A stretch of 64,000 bases of DNA, taken from the NCBI GenBank assembly GCA_018881555.1, contig JACAXG010000014.1:5164697-5228696 (forward strand), written 5' to 3'. The notes beneath the pieces are model-generated. The model saw only the letters and a list, made by a program, of their open reading frames with translations, did not search any database and was not told the DNA's origin. The stretch is from Amblyornis subalaris. Taxonomy: Eukaryota; Chordata; Aves; Passeriformes; Ptilonorhynchidae. Position numbers and translations under genes: made by a program. Positions 35,901 to 50,700 of the stretch are shown piece after piece (positions within the stretch are counted from its first letter, which is position 1; each line of letters starts with the position of its first letter).

Positions 35901-37311
35901 CTGCTGTGACCCCTGTAGTATGGTGAAACACTGTAATGTACCTATTATCCCTGCTTTTGCTGCTCCCATGGCCAGTCACTTAAGCTGTATTTTATATTGC
36001 CCTGTATAAGCTCTCAAAATGGTCTGTGAGTAGCAAGTCACTCTTATACGTTAGAGCAATGGCAATATATTATTTACAGGTTATGCTTGCCTTCAATTTC
36101 TATCCGTTTTTTCCCTTGAAAATTTCATGTGTTTCAAAAGTAAGTACAGGCCTAAGTAAGACTATTTTCCAGCTAGATTTGGAAAAACAAGGTTTAGTTT
36201 GACCATCTTCCACTGCTGCATCCATTTCTTTAGTTCATGGATTGTCGGTTTCTCAGCGTTGATAATCTATTTTGTTAAACTTCACTTTCATGCTAATGAA
36301 TTTCTGTTAAGAGAAATTATGTACAATGATTCACAATATTTATGTACCTGCATAAATCAGAAAACAGGAGATGTACTGCAAAGGGAATTATACTTTCGCA
36401 CAGCCTTTTTCATGAAGAAATATTTACCTGTGAAGCAGCAAGAATATATCATGCCTATGCAGATACTTTGGGAGAAAAAGAAAAATTAATGGTATAAGCA
36501 TATGGTCATTGGTTAGGTCTGTGCTAATCACATATGAGCAGTTTCTGATAATTAGAAATTATTGTGTGTGTCAGTAGCTGAGTGAGGTCTTGCACTTTCT
36601 TTCTGCCCTTGGGATTTACACACAGTGCACCCAGCAATCATTTCCCTTGCCTGTGCTTGGGTTGTGGTCTGTCACAGAACAGTTTCATTTCCTTTTTTCT
36701 CCTTTTCTGCAGCCCTGTGGCCAGACTGTGATAAATCACTCACGCATTCACAAACAAAACAAAGAGCAAGGTGGTATTATCTGTGCAAAATGTACCTGCA
36801 CACACGAACTGTGGTGTGTTCCTTACTCTGGTGTGTAAATCTGTGCCGTTTACTCGCCTGTTGCTGTGTGAGAAGCACAACATGAACCTGTCCATGGGTG
36901 TTCAGTAGGGAAAGGGAAGGGATGCTTGGGGTACCTCCCGTCACTCCCTGCAGATTTGGGCTCTGCTGCCTACCCAGGCGCTCTCCGGAGGGACACAGAT
37001 CTCCCCCAGGTCCTGTGTCCTCTGCCGGTCTCTGCAGACGTCCTGGACATCCTGGTGTCTCACAAGATGCAAGATGTTCCTGTTTCAGGTCCTGATCCAT
37101 CNCAGGATCCCTGTTCCTTGAGCTCTGGGACCTGGCACTGAACTTTTCAGTCATTCTGCCCTCAAAGCAGTGACACAGAGCAAGCAGGGATGTGAAACTG
37201 GGAGAGTTTTTTCTTCTGTGTCTTGGTCCCCTCCTGTGCAGCAATCAGGAGCCTTTGGAGGCATTTCAGGTTGACTCAGCTGCTCTTTTAGCTCTGTATT
37301 GGAATAGCTTC

Positions 37312-37470
37312 ATTACAGTCAATGGAAGTATTCCATTGAGTAGCTTATTCAGTGAGGTGAGAAAGAAGCTCATAATGTGGCCATAACAAAAGGCTCAATT
37401 TTGTCTTCTTTAAATGCACAAAATTCCATTGACTTCAGTGTAAAAGGAAACAGGGATATCAGGCCTAATG
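37312..37470. repeat. possible relic of an ancient amniote palindromic repeat
   Basis: CAGTCAATGGAAGTATTCC at the left and TTCCATTGACTTCAGTG followed by GATATCAGGCCT at the right resemble the two arms and flank of the old turtle/bird repeat with a CCATTGACTTCAATGG core and a GGATCAGGCC end. The arms are separated by about 100 bases of unrelated sequence. The match is recalled and not aligned. Confidence 0.4.
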
Positions 37471-39414
37471 CTGTCTGTCTAAATGTGATTCTACCTGACA
37501 CCTCTGACCTTTATTTTTAGAACAATTCCACTTTTAAAAGAAAGTGCGGAAATACAGGAGCATTTTTCTATTTATATAGGGAAAAAGTGAAATCACCACT
37601 TTTGTCTGGATGCTGGAGCATGACAATGTGCCTGCCAAACTCTATGTGTAGCTTGGCCTTCAAGCCAGACAGCAGAGCCTTAAATGAACAAAAGACACAA
37701 CAAAAGCCTTGTTTGCAGTGTAGCAGGAGAACGTCAGGGACTGGAATTATGTTTAAGGATATCAGACTCTTTTTTTTGGTGTGTCTTTTAAAGTCGTATT
37801 TAAAAAGATTCAGACAGGACAGAGTTAAATCTTGGACCAAAATGAATAAGATCATCTGTAATTTTTTTTATATTACAGAAGGTATGGGGTGTACTGTTAC
37901 ATATATTGGTGATGTCCAAGAATTGGTACTGGAAATACTCCAACCTTCACTTTGGTGAGACTAAAGCAACAGTTTAGCACTGCTGTTCTCTGAATGTTTG
38001 GTTTTTTTCCCCCCCCCATTTAGTTGAATACAGGGATAATCTTGATGTGCAGAGANTGTTCCGCTAGCAGGGATTGCAATGTGGAAACGAAACACGAGAT
38101 GGCAGCCGGGAGTATTCCTGGGAGTGACACCCGCAGCCTGCCGTGGACNTGGGGCTGGAATTGGGTTAGAACAAATAAAACAACAATCTCCTCCTTTTGC
38201 CAATGGCGAGCGCGTTTAGGCCAAAACCATCTCGTATTTGACTTGTTTCTTGCAGTCCTTCTTCTGGAGGAGTCTNGGATACTTTTCAAAGTGATTGCAC
38301 TCAGTGTTATAAAAGGCCCTGTTTNTCTGATCTCGTAGCTATACTAAGATCAATAAACTTCTGTTAAAAATGCCAAGGTACAAAGTGAAGGCTTGTGGGC
38401 TCAGACCCAGTAACTTCCTTGGCACTACGTGGATCAGTTCTTTTGAGAACAGCTCGTGTCAGGATGGGGCTGGGACACTTCCATTGGATTACACCTGGAT
38501 TGTCTCCNTCTGCCAGGAATTTCGTGTCACCTGTGGGGACGTGATGAACACATCAGTCATGTCAGAATCATAATTTTATAATGATATCTTTGTATTTTTC
38601 ACAATCTAATAGCTCTCCCTCTTGCTCATGTAGCTGCTTCATAGCTACTGTAAGGGCTAAGCCTGCCATTCTCTGCAGAGCAGAGGAACAAGCTAAACTC
38701 TATAAAGGAAAAAATTAGTTTAAATAATGCGATGTATTTTTTTAAAAGATGATTTTTAGTTAAAATCCGTCTGTAAAAAGTAAGCTATAAAACAGTTTTT
38801 GGAAGGTCATTTTTAATATCTCTTTCTCCTATCTCATTGCAAGTTTAAATACTTTGTAAAATCTGCTGGAGAAATGTGATGTTTGTGCAGTGTTGAGTCT
38901 ATCTTAGCATGGCATAATAATTATACTGCCAAGATTTTAGCTAACCCTACATGCTGAATGCTACCCCACTGTGAGTGATTCAAGTTTTTACTGTTGTCTT
39001 ATTAAATCAGCCTGTAGTTTGTACCAGAGCCAACACATAACCCAGTTTACATTCAAGATAATAAAGAGCTTCTTAGATTCTTCTTAGATTATTATCAGAT
39101 CCATAGAATATCCTGTTGTTATGCTGATAATGGGAAAGCAATTATTTGACCTAGGAGAACTTCAGGGAGAAAGAATAATATAGGCAGNCTATAGGAGCTC
39201 TGAGTCAGTCAGATTACAGTCTGTTCTCTATAACTAATTTAGTAGTTGCCAATAATATTGGACTGAGCTTCTTGTGTTACCTATGAACCCGCACAGAGAA
39301 AAGCACTGGCAGCTTCCTCACACAGCCTCCTCTCTACCCATCACTGCATTCACCTCCAAGGATTTTTTCCATTATTGTGTCTTTAACTTTTCATTGAAAC
39401 ACCCCCAGAAGTGC

Positions 39415-39432
39415 TTTTTTTTTTTTTTTTTT
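39415..39432 (+). repeat. T18 homopolymer
   Basis: Eighteen consecutive T bases follow AGAAGTGC. It is simple sequence; no element with a poly(A) tail on the minus strand is recognisable beside it. Confidence 0.85.
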
Positions 39433-40085
39433 ATGGTGGTGTTTCTGATGGAGACATCTATCAAAGACAAAGCAGCTCCAGGCCACATTCCTGTTTTGCA
39501 TGAAGAATTGGGTAGCTCCAGTGGTATCTACTTAAAGTCACCACAAATGTCTCTGCAAATTCCTGATCCATCCATTTGCCTAATGACTGTATTGCTTAAG
39601 AGAGCTCAGACAGAAAATAGCTTGCTTCCACTAAAAATAATACTGAAGTAATTGGGTGTTGTAAGTTACCTGGGTGCTGTGAGTGCCATTAGGCTCCTTT
39701 GGCACATGAAAGCAGAGCAACGGGAAAGCTACTTTAGAAAATCACATATAAAACGTATTCAGAAGTTATTTTTGAAAGCTATTGCAAAAAAACATACTTT
39801 TTATACATTGAAGTAATAAGTAGTTTAGCAAATCCTTTGCAAACTTGTCAAAATGTCATATCCAGGTACTGGATTGGAAAATTAGTAACTGCTGAAGTGT
39901 GTGAGTGTTTAAAGGTGTCACTGTGTGTGGCAGGCTGGCGGATTTTAGCTCCTGGCTTTAAGGAGAGATGTTAATCATTGTGGCTGATATTTAAAATGTC
40001 AGAAGACCTTAGCATGGAGATAAAGGATTTAATATGAGACTCTGCTGTGTCATGTTTCCTCACAGAGAAGGAAGATCGGCACCTG

Positions 40086-40144
40086 TTCCTTCCTTCCTTC
40101 CTTCTTTCTTTCTTTCTTTCTCTCATTTTTTTTTTTTTTTTTTT
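40086..40144 (+). repeat. TTCC/TTTC/poly-T pyrimidine tract
   Basis: TTCC units pass into TTTC units and then a run of about 19 T, interrupted only by TCTCA. This nearly pure pyrimidine strand of about 59 bases is a microsatellite compound and could form triplex DNA. The translated frames over it are Ser/Phe or Lys/Arg runs and not genes. Confidence 0.9.
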
Positions 40145-41676
40145 AAATTTAAATTCAGTGGCACTGTAATAGCTGAGGCAGCATCCCAAAAGCAGAGTGT
40201 GGATTGCTTAGTGTTCCTTGCTTTTTTGGTACTGTTCTCTTATCTTCCTTCTGTAGCTCCTGTACTCTGCCTTAGCAGTACCTGGGATCATTGCACCCAA
40301 TGGCATTGGCAGGGAAGAATGGCTGAGGGGAAGGGAACCTGAATTTATCACTTCCATCCTCACCTACCTTCCTTTTCTTTGGCTTTGGATGAGGCTCTGA
40401 AAAAAGTAAGGAAAATTTTCTTTCACAGCATGTTTCTTGGCAAGGATTTCAACTACCTCTTCTTAATGCCTTCTAAAAGAATACTAAGTAAGCAAAGCTG
40501 CAGAATTGCTTTGCTCCCACAGCCAGTGCTTTTAAACTACTTAGTGAGAGTGGTCTTGGTGGGTGAAGGAGTCTTAAAAAGGGTAAAGAAGGAAATTCAT
40601 CTATGATTATTTTTTTTGTTTGTTTTTTCTTATTTCTCTTTACTAAAAGGCTGCAAAATGTGCTCAGGTAGCCGAAGCTTTACATTATTTGAATTTAAGC
40701 ATATAGTTTCCTCTCTACCTGGTTAATTCTGCCCTGTTTGGTAAAATTAAGTAATACATGAATTTCTCTTCTTTGGTGTTCACTTGGACAACCTTCTGCA
40801 CTGGGACATCTGAAGGATGATATTTGTTAAACATGTCACTGATACAAAATGATCCGTAACTATTGAATAACAAGCTGTAATATCCCATTCAGGAAATACT
40901 TAAGCATTTTGGCTAAACAGAATTATTATGTTGGTTTAACTATTTTAGTTAAGGCTCTTCTTTATTCCTACCAAATGTGATCAATGGTATGAACCTAGCT
41001 GTCACCAGATAAAGTTATACAAAGTCACATAAATTTTTCATTTTTAAAGATGACAGAGTTCAGAGAAAGTGTTTTGTACACTGACTAGCATTTTATATGT
41101 GAGGAAGTAGAAGAAAAGACAAGAATTTTTGCTTTTGGCAAGGTAACACAGAGACTTTGTGGTTGGTGTTCCAGCTTTAAAAAGAGAATGGAAGCAGATT
41201 GATGTCTTGATGAATATTAATTGATGCCTTTCCACAATTTTTCTATACAACAAGCTATTTCCTAAAAGCAGTAATGAACTTTAGGGCTGTTATCTTGGTA
41301 CCATTGTAAAGAACTTTTGTTTCCCAATCTTTCATCAGTATTTCTAGCAGGATGGGTGGTTTTGCAAAGAGAAAAATTGCTCTTGGGATAGGAAGCAAGG
41401 TACAGATTTGGTAAGAGAGTTCACAAGGTGAATTCTCTATGATTTACTTACCTAGGAGTTTCTGCTGGCCTGTGAATAAGTGGAAAGTCATCTCTGTCCT
41501 GCAGTCATTGGTTTATGCTCTTCATTTATGGATCAAATTGTTGTTAGTTAGTGGCTCTCTTGGCAGCTTCAGTGAAGAGACAATGAGCAATCCCAGGATG
41601 CAGTCCCTGGATATCAGCACTAGGCTGGGACACATCAAGGCACCAGTGTTTCTTTCTGAACTTATTCAGTGAGGCA

Positions 41677-41714
41677 AAAGCTCTGGTGGCCCAAAGCTCT
41701 GGTGACCCAAAGCA
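41677..41714 (+). repeat. 16-bp tandem duplication
   Basis: AAAGCTCTGGTGGCCC at 41677-41692 is followed directly by AAAGCTCTGGTGACCC at 41693-41708, one mismatch apart, then by AAAGCA. It is a recent small duplication in intron DNA. Confidence 0.85.
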
Positions 41715-44700
41715 GGAACCAGATATTTTTACCAGGCAATGCCCTTGGCTGTGAGCACCCTGAGAGAGCAGGGGCCTTTGTACAAGGAGATTTTCCAGCG
41801 TNGTTTAACCTGTCCCAAATGTTCTGCACAGCTTCTGCCCCCAACCACCAGCCAAGGCACCGCTGCGGCGAGCCCCCTGACTGGGACCTGCAGGGTCAGG
41901 CTGAAACCTGGGCTTAAAGTTTCCACAAGGCATTTAGGCATATTTGTACCACTGTAGAGAGAGGTTTTGTTTGTTTGTTTCTCGTGTTTTCTCAACATGA
42001 GGCAGAGGAGCTGAAGGCACACATTTCATTACAGAATACTTCACTTTCAGCAGTGGTTTGTNTAGTGCTCAGCCTTATAAAATTACATTTAAACGTGTTT
42101 AGCTTTTCCACTGCATGCATGTGCATTGCTTCCCGTGGCTTCCTCAAAATAAAAGAAACCTGACACGATTCTTTCCCTCCTGGCAATGTGCTACCTCTTT
42201 CTCTCACTTCCTTCACTCCCTGTAGCTTCTTCTTTTGTTCTCCCAGTCATACGTTGCCATTTACTTTTCCAGTAGCTGAGAAGTGGATGGTCAGAAGCAG
42301 AAGCTACAATACACACACTACAAANTTATTTTACCAGAAAATTTAATGGAAAATCTCAGTAATTCTTCACAAGTTACCACACACGGAAAAAGAGTGTACA
42401 GCCCACAAAAGGAAATAAACATGGGGAAAAGTACTTGGGATGGAGCAGTCCATACACTGGTAGAAAAGGGTTTTTACCCCATGTGAAAAGAAATGTAGAA
42501 TAATTAGTAACATAAAAGGCAAAATATACTTTTCCTTCCCTCAGTGATGACAGTGGATGCTCTTGCTCTGAGTTGCATTTCTCAAAGAAATGAAGATCAA
42601 GGAAAGGCAATTTCTGCTTGAGCATCATCAGGATCNAAACATCATCCATAATTTCTTGGTGTGTAAGGCAGTTNTGACAAGTATAAACCTGACAGTCAAT
42701 GGTCAGAACACATTTAATACATCTTTCATGTGCTGAAGTTAGTAGGTCTAAGGTCTCCCTGGGGTAATATGATGTAAAAGATGTTCATGGCACTAATTTA
42801 CTCACAGACCATTAGCTCTCTGTAGATGCAAGACTCTAAAGACCCATGTGCAAGGAACATACTCTTCAGATGCCCATATTATACTGCAATCCTTCATTTT
42901 CCTAATGCAATTCCCTGCAGCTGTCCTGTTGGACATGTGAGATGCAATGGGGAGTAGGCCTCGGCAAGCCATAACTCTGAGTAATAGGTCTTCTTATTTT
43001 GTACTAAATATTTTGAGTGTTTCATTCCTTAAGCAAAGAGGGCAGATGAAATTTTAAATATAAAGATGATTTGTTGTAGTCAGTTTTGACAAACAGTATT
43101 CCCTGGTGTTTCAGTGCTTTAAAGGACTTGGCACAGAAAAATGAAATGCGAACTATCGTTATGGAGCTTTTTTTTATAGTCTTTCTGCCTCTGTTTTCCA
43201 ATTTTAATAAGGTACNCATAAAAAATGAATAATGAAGCAATATATAAACAATGCTATGAAGGCAGCATTTGCTCATTAGGTTGAGCACCCTACTCTTTTA
43301 TAGATAGATTTTTTTTTTTCAATATTCTGAAGGTAAATTTGGGATGAAATGCCAAGAATCTATAGAATGATGTTGAATGATGGAGAATTAATGTCACATA
43401 GCAAACTGTGTTGCCATTTGAATGGTATAGCACACAGCTCAGCGCCAGCAGATTTAACAAACGTGTCAGCCATCATTATTCAAGCATCCAAAAGGTCATC
43501 TCTCTATCCCAGCAGGGTTGTCCAATGGCTTACAGCAGGCACANAACAAAGGATGATATGTGGGATCTCCAGCGATCTTTTTGATCAAGAATCAATTAAA
43601 ATAAGCTGTGTTAATGTGACACTCGATATAGACAAAGTGTGATGCATTTGACAGTCACTAATTACAGCAGGCAGCCAAAAGAGCTCTGTAGAGATATGGG
43701 GACAGAAATGGCTAAATTAGTAAACTGTGTTGACACAATCACTCAATATTTTTTGATATGCAAGCACAGCATATTCCCAGGTCTGGTGAACCTGACAGGC
43801 ATGAGTTACTGACACTTTATGAAAATGAAGCAGAGAATATGATTTTTAAATTTTTTTTTTACAATTAGAGTAGCTCAAAACTAATTATCCCAGCAAAATG
43901 GAATGAGCAAGCTGTCCCAGCAGGGGAAGTTTGCACTTGTCGGTGGTGCTGCTTGGCTTCAAAAGAAACCTCAAACCAGATGCTTTTTAACCTGGGGATG
44001 CCACCAAGAAAATGTGCCTGTTCTTTAAAGCAAATGGATCCTGACTTCTGTCCCACTCCCTCGCTCCTTGTGGTGCCCAGTGGGGATTCTACATCACCTT
44101 GCTTTAGAGCAGGAATTAAAGAAATGTAAATCTGGGATAATTCTGCGCTGCTGGATCTCACTCGCAGAGCTCTGAGCTCCCTCGGCATATGCCCTTCTTT
44201 GGGACAGTGTCCAAGAACAGCCCTGTTCAGATGCCTGGGGTGGAGGCAGGGAGTTTTCTTTTGTTGGGTTTTTTTTTTCCCTCCTCTTTTGATGGCTTAT
44301 GAAAAGTGCCAAATGATCTTGTCATGTTCTGGGTGATTCGGTGTGTGTNTCATTTGGAACCGTGTATGCCCACAGGAGGTTAACTGGTGCCTTGTAAGAT
44401 GGATCCTGATAAAAAACCTAACCCAGCTGAGCCACTGTTTTGAGACTGAATTCTGGATGTGAATCCCAGGGTGTCGGATCTCTTGCTTTGCCAGAACATT
44501 TGTGAATATTTTTTAAAATAACTCTTAGATTTTATGAGGCTGAACTTGTTATTCTTCACCACATCATGAAATTTCCCTACATTTTCTTAGCAAGCATTTT
44601 TTACAGCCTTGGACTTCTAATTGGGAAAACTGGGACTCCTTCCATGCCAGGGCTGTATTTCAGCTAATGGAAGAACCTGACACAGCACTGAGGTCAGCAC

Positions 44701-47700
44701 TTTCTGCCGTGTTTATCATATTGTTTTCAACCTCGGGTTGTGCTCAAATCTTCCTCTTCTTTCCTGTGGTCAGACTTGCCAAATCAAATTTGTTTTTTTC
44801 CTTTACAACTTCTCTGGAATCTGACCATGCCTCTCTGGGCACTTATTGCCTCTCACAGTGACATAACCCCCTCTTCATTCANTAGCTTGACCTGAGCCTC
44901 ACCTTGTCTGCTGTAAGCTTACTTCTGGTTCCTCTCTGTCCCACCATCCCCAGATCCCCCCAGAAGAGAGGGATGCCCCACAGCAGACCCCTTCCTTATC
45001 TGAAAGTTTGAATTCTTTTTATNTGCTATGTAAACTCCCAAGCTTGTAATTTCTTTAGTATTGTATCCTATTCCTCCATTCTGTGTGAATGCAGACTATC
45101 ACNGGGCTAATGCCTTTTCCTGTTCTTTAAATAACAGCTAGAGTTACTTGTAAGGTTTGTCACAAACTGGCTGCCTGTGTCTGAAGTCAGGTTTTCATCA
45201 GGTTTCATATCCCTAAATTATNGACTGAATCCTCTCTTACTGAGCTGAGCATGAATTAGCAGCACAAATTTTTTTAACTTAGCATTGCAAAGGCTCTTCC
45301 CAAGTGTTCCTTCAGTATCAAGGTAACCCCTGAAAAACTGTGCATCACGTTTCCTTGCTGCAATTCTGGTGCTGCTAAAGGAGCTTTACCAACAAGGAGG
45401 AAAGACACAGACCAGTGGTGTTAATAAAAATATAAATGGTTTTCAGCCTAACATCGTGTGCGAACCAAAGCCGAGGATTGAATCACAAATTCATACTGTA
45501 AAAGATCAGAAGGAAACATCATAATCCAATTTGATTTTCTGTCCACAGACCTTCACCCAATCAATCCTGTGGTATAAAGCTGCTGTTTCTAACCTAGATA
45601 AACTCAAGTTATTAGGCTGTGTTGCTGTTGCAGACTGAAGACCAATTTTTTTTCTATCCTAGGAAATGATTCTATAATTTCTGAGGAAATGGAAAGTATT
45701 TCACTGGTTGATTGTTAAATTGTTCAACAAATTGAACATGCTATGAGCTTGAAATGTGAGATGCCCCAGAAGAAGTGGGGAAGGTGGAATGCAGATGCCA
45801 GTAGCACTATTTGGCTAGGAATTTACCTTTTTCACTTATGCTGAGCTGAAAGCAAGCTAAAACCTCTGCATGCACTTTGATTTCTGCATTAAATATGAGT
45901 CTGAGAAGCTTACACTGTATTTTTCTCCATTTCTCCCAAATGGGATATATATAAAATGCCTTTTGCTTTCTATTCTGATGTAAAGAACTCTTGCNATACA
46001 TTTCATTTTTCTTTGCAATACAAAATAATCTCTCCATCTCTTCAAGCTTGCGTTTTTGTGGAGTTCAGAGATAGTTTTTCCATATGAATGTTTCCCTTTG
46101 CATTGAGTGAGCTCNGACTGTGGTGTTCTCTGACATTTTCTCCTCACCGTAGACTGTTCTGTATCTCTTAAAGGCAGTGAGCCATTCTGGGACTGATGTG
46201 ACAAGACATGACAGGAAATTCCACTGAATAAAACAAATTATACACTAGAGATGTGCTGAACTGACTGAAAACAATTTGGACACCAGGGGCAATGGAAGGT
46301 GCTGAGAAGGCTGAGAGTAACGACATTTCCTTTTGGATTTTATTGAAAGTGTTTGGATGCACAACTTGGTGTAAATCAGTGAATGTGAGTTCTTTGGGAT
46401 GTGCCCCTTTGGGTTCCTTGCTCCACAGGGTGCACACATGGATGTNAGTGAGCCGAGTCCATGAGTGGTTTGTAGCTGATAACGACTCATGATGATTTTG
46501 ACTCATATTGGAAAATTTCCATATACATGTCTTCATTTTGTGCTTTACTGAATAACATTTATGAAGAGAAATGAGTGATGTATGTACCCAGGTTTTAATT
46601 CACAGTGTAATCAAGCAATCATATGCTTGGGTTGCAAAGCAAATTGTCCAACGCACGCGAGATGATCAATGGAAGGATTTTGTTGAAAGTGATTTTACTT
46701 TAAATAGTGATAAACAGATTCCTGTACATTAAATGCAACAATGAAAGACGTAGTTGACGTGGAAAAGTATTTAAATACACCCATAGGAAAGAGGAAGAAA
46801 TCTAGTAAATGCATTAGGATTGTCTGTCATTTATGTCTTCCAGCTTCAACAANGAAGAAAATTTAATTGATTCTTCTTTTGCTTCTGTCAATTTTAAATC
46901 AAGCTCCTTTTGTNAGGCGCTTTGTAAGCGAGACGCAGGTGATGAGTTATTGCCAATAAACCAGGATTGCCATTTGGGCTGTACAGTAACAAAACATAAA
47001 TTCTGCCTAATGTGCCTTTAAGGANGAGAGCGGAGCGGGTGCGCTGCTGGCAGCGAGGAATGATTCACGGCACCGGGACGAGGATCTGTTTGTCTGTCTC
47101 GTCTTGTCGTGTAAATGTTTGAAGAAATCCCGAGCAGCTAACAGGGCAGTCTGGCAGCAGTCTGCACCCAGCTCTGTGAGGCAAAGGCTCCTGCAGCAGG
47201 GGAGGGTGTTCACGTGGAGAGTGTGCTCTCCCTGGTACCCTCGGGATGATGGGTGTGGAAGCAGCTCTGCCTTTGTGGAGCCACTGGCAATCGGTCAGTA
47301 CCGATGGGAGCGGTGATGGAGAGCGGGGCATGAAGATATTTTACACTTTGTTTGAGGCATTTTCCTATGGTGTGCTGAAATTAATCCCTAGAATAATCCA
47401 AATGTTTCAAGTAACGCCCAGGGAATGTCATTTGAGCTCTGTGCTGACACCTGTTCAGAAGGAAGCGTCAGGAAGGCATTTAGGCAACAGCAGATCTGGC
47501 TTTGTGATTTGGAAGCTGAGTTTAATTAATACTTGAGATTTCTGCCTTGCATTGGTAGAAATCGTCAATGACCACTATTGAACCTGCAGAATTCCTCCCC
47601 TGAAAGTCAGATTGGAATATTGTAATCATCCCTGCCTTNGTTTGCCCGTGTGTATTGCCAGGAAGCTGTTCCTAGTAAGGCTGTGTTTACANTGGGATTT

Positions 47701-50700
47701 GACCTGTCTCTCTTAGTGGGACTGCTGAGTTTGATGACAGGAATCCTGTTTTGGAGGCTCTTTTAGCATCAATTCAGGCTGCCCAGTATTTCCCATTAAT
47801 TCAATGCTTTGGTATTGATTACAGTATTTCTTAGACTGTTTATTTCACATGAAATACATTAAAACCAACAGATTGAAATACACTATTGGCTGCACATGGT
47901 GCTGTAATATTTAGGTTTTAATTGCATTTCTGAGAAAAAGTACAAACTTAAGTACTCATCTCNATGGAAACATGAAGTAGATTGCAACCTTGAATGAACT
48001 CCAAAGCAGCTGAATAGATGTTCTTGGAAAATACAGAGATACTGTTGTTTATGCATATGACCATATCAACATTTGCAAATCATGCTGGTGGCACCTAGTA
48101 ACGCTAATTATTATATTTATAGACAGATTTTCAAAGGTGCATCTGTGGAGGTNGAGGACCAGGCTCAGGAGAACCTACAGAAAAGGCAGTACTGTCTCTT
48201 GCTGTGGTCAGTTCCAGATGCTTCAAGGAACAGCACAGTTTTCATAGNGGGATTGTACTGACGGTCAATCAAATTCATTGTTCACACATGACTCACTTTA
48301 TACCTTAATCTGTGATAAGAAGGAGCTGCTGTAACCTTTCCAGCCATTGAAATTATTTTATTTATCAGAATTCTCAAAATCTGTTTCTTTGTCTCTGTAA
48401 CAATTTTGTACGGGGACTAGAGAGATACATCTATTCCCCAAACACAGTGATTCATTTTTGTTAAATTGTTCATGTTTTTGGTTTTACTTGCANCTGAAGA
48501 GTGTCAAATTTTGTGAAGTTCATAAAAATACTTCTGCCCCTGTATGTTTAGTTTTAACAGTGCTGGGCATGTTTTCCCTCCCACGCGGCATCCTGGGAAC
48601 GAGCTGTTGGTTGGGAGCAGGATTGTCAGCTTTTGCAAATTAGAAACCAGCTCCAGCCATCCACAAATGACAGAGAGATTTCTGAACATCCTTAGCAGGG
48701 AGGACACAAAGAGAGGGGGTTTTTGGGTGTGTAGTATGTGCATACATCGAGCTAAGAACATTGTTCCAAGTGGGTGTTTGCACTTCTCAAGAGATTTAAA
48801 ATACCAGACACAGAGTATTGCACAGGGATATACTTTGTATGCCAGGAAACAAATCTATATTAGCAACTGCATAAAAATGAGTAGAATATATGTGACTGAT
48901 TTGATAAAAAAGTCTTAAGGCACAGTACATCTGAGAAGCATTTTCATTATTGTAAATTAGATACTGAAAATGTTTTTTTCACAGACTAAAACTTTTTTCC
49001 CTACTCTTGTAGTCCTCATTAGCTTTGTAATTAAGATGCAGAGATTTTTTCCTCTTGTTTTCAGAGAAAGAACTTGTTTTGTATCTTTTCCAAGAGTGAA
49101 AGGAAGAAATAATTATTGCAAGTCAAATGGTAGGACACAAGATATTTATCTATAGCAAGTTCAGTAAATAACGTTTCTGTGGACAGTTCCAAGTACTCTA
49201 TAAAAATGAAATGTTTAAAATTCTTGTTGCCATTAGAATGTTATTTTTTTAAATACGTANTTTTTTTTCTGTTTTCTGATCATCTTTTATATCAAATATA
49301 ATTATACCTGTTCCTGGTATTGCTGGGAGCCAGCCCATGTTGGGTACTCAGTTCATTGTCCTGAAGCACTTGATTTTCTTTCCCCGAGTTTGTTTGGTAA
49401 CATGTTCTGCTGAATTTTAATTTAGGGTAGCAAATGTATGCAACTCATATTTTGGGGTTACTTAATACCATACAGCCGTAAAGCCCTGTCCTCTGGCTCT
49501 CCAGAATTACTTTTTAAAAATTTAAAGAAAATAAATAGCCCTAAATGCNGATATTAATTCACAAAGTAGTTTAACATCCAATAATACATGCCAAGTGTTA
49601 ATAGTAAATCTATGGAGACAGTGCCATATTTTGTAATCTAAATACCTTTAACTACCACAAGGTCTTTCAATATAATTAGTAGAGAATATTGAGCCCAGCC
49701 AGAAATATGGGATTCATCATTAAATTCAGAGGCTTCTTTATCTCTGTGAGTCTAATCATGTGTGCAGACAAATTGTTAATAGCATAGGCTTTATTGCTCT
49801 TAGTTTTCCTCTATTTGAAATGGAATGGCCTGCTTTGTGAGAAATAATTAGGTTTCATTGTTCTACCTGTATCAAGTCTTGTTAATAATCTTATGGTTTT
49901 AGCAGTTCAGATTCAGAGAGCAGTTGGNGGTGGTGATGGTGTNTCATTTTAAATCACAAAGTATTGTTATTTTTCCTCCTTTTCCCTTTATATTCTCTTT
50001 TCCTTTCTTGTGACAGTAATAGATGTAACATCACTAACTTTCAATGGGAGAAAGTCAGTAATTAGCAAATGAAAACCATTTGGGTTTGCAATATGCAGAT
50101 TTGAGCTCCTTTGTTTGGCACACGCTGTAATGTTTTATAGGACACCTCACCTATGCCTGTGCAATCAGAAATGTCAAGCCTCAAGGCAATGACAGCCTAT
50201 TACATAATCATATACAATTTTCAGTGATTTACAAACTCATTGTTTGACCTTGCTTTTTTGGTTGGGTGAGTTATGATTATGCTTAAGGATTAATTAGCCT
50301 TCTGGTACTTGTTCACGTAGAAGAAAGAATTGCTTATCCGTAGCAAGGGTCATTTGCTGTGTCCTGAAGTCTCTGGAGAAACTCCTCTCATGTTTCTGAG
50401 TTTTAGGANGTCCCAGAATTAATATAAGCTGAGGTTTTATATGAAACCGAGGGACTACGTGTCAGGGACATTTAACAGATTTGTTGCTTGCAGCTCCAGA
50501 GGAGGGATCTTGGCTCTTTCAGCACAAGTACCAAGTCTCTTGTCGACTAATACATTTCAAAATGATTTTAGAATGAGATTCTTGTCCCGAATGCACAGTA
50601 GGAAAAAATAACAATCTGACTGAGAAGTCTCTATGAGATANATTTCTCTGTCTGTAGGGTGGAAAACTATATATCTTTTGTCCAGGTCTGCATTTCACAT

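Larger units (their letters stand above)
29416..41676 (+). other. NLGN1 intron: no gene found
   Basis: I found no coding exon. The interval carries homopolymers (A18 at 29936-29953; T-rich 30178-30194; T18 at 39415-39432), a pyrimidine tract at 40086-40144 and a CpG-enriched patch at about 34545-34885. An AT-rich stretch at about 33040-33330 is dense in ATTA-type sites. The 96-codon frame at 36199-36489 begins at TTG and resembles nothing known. Confidence 0.65.

Noticed and set aside
36199..36489. A 96-codon frame with a hydrophobic start
   Set aside because: It begins at TTG, has no relative I recognise and no splice sites framing it.
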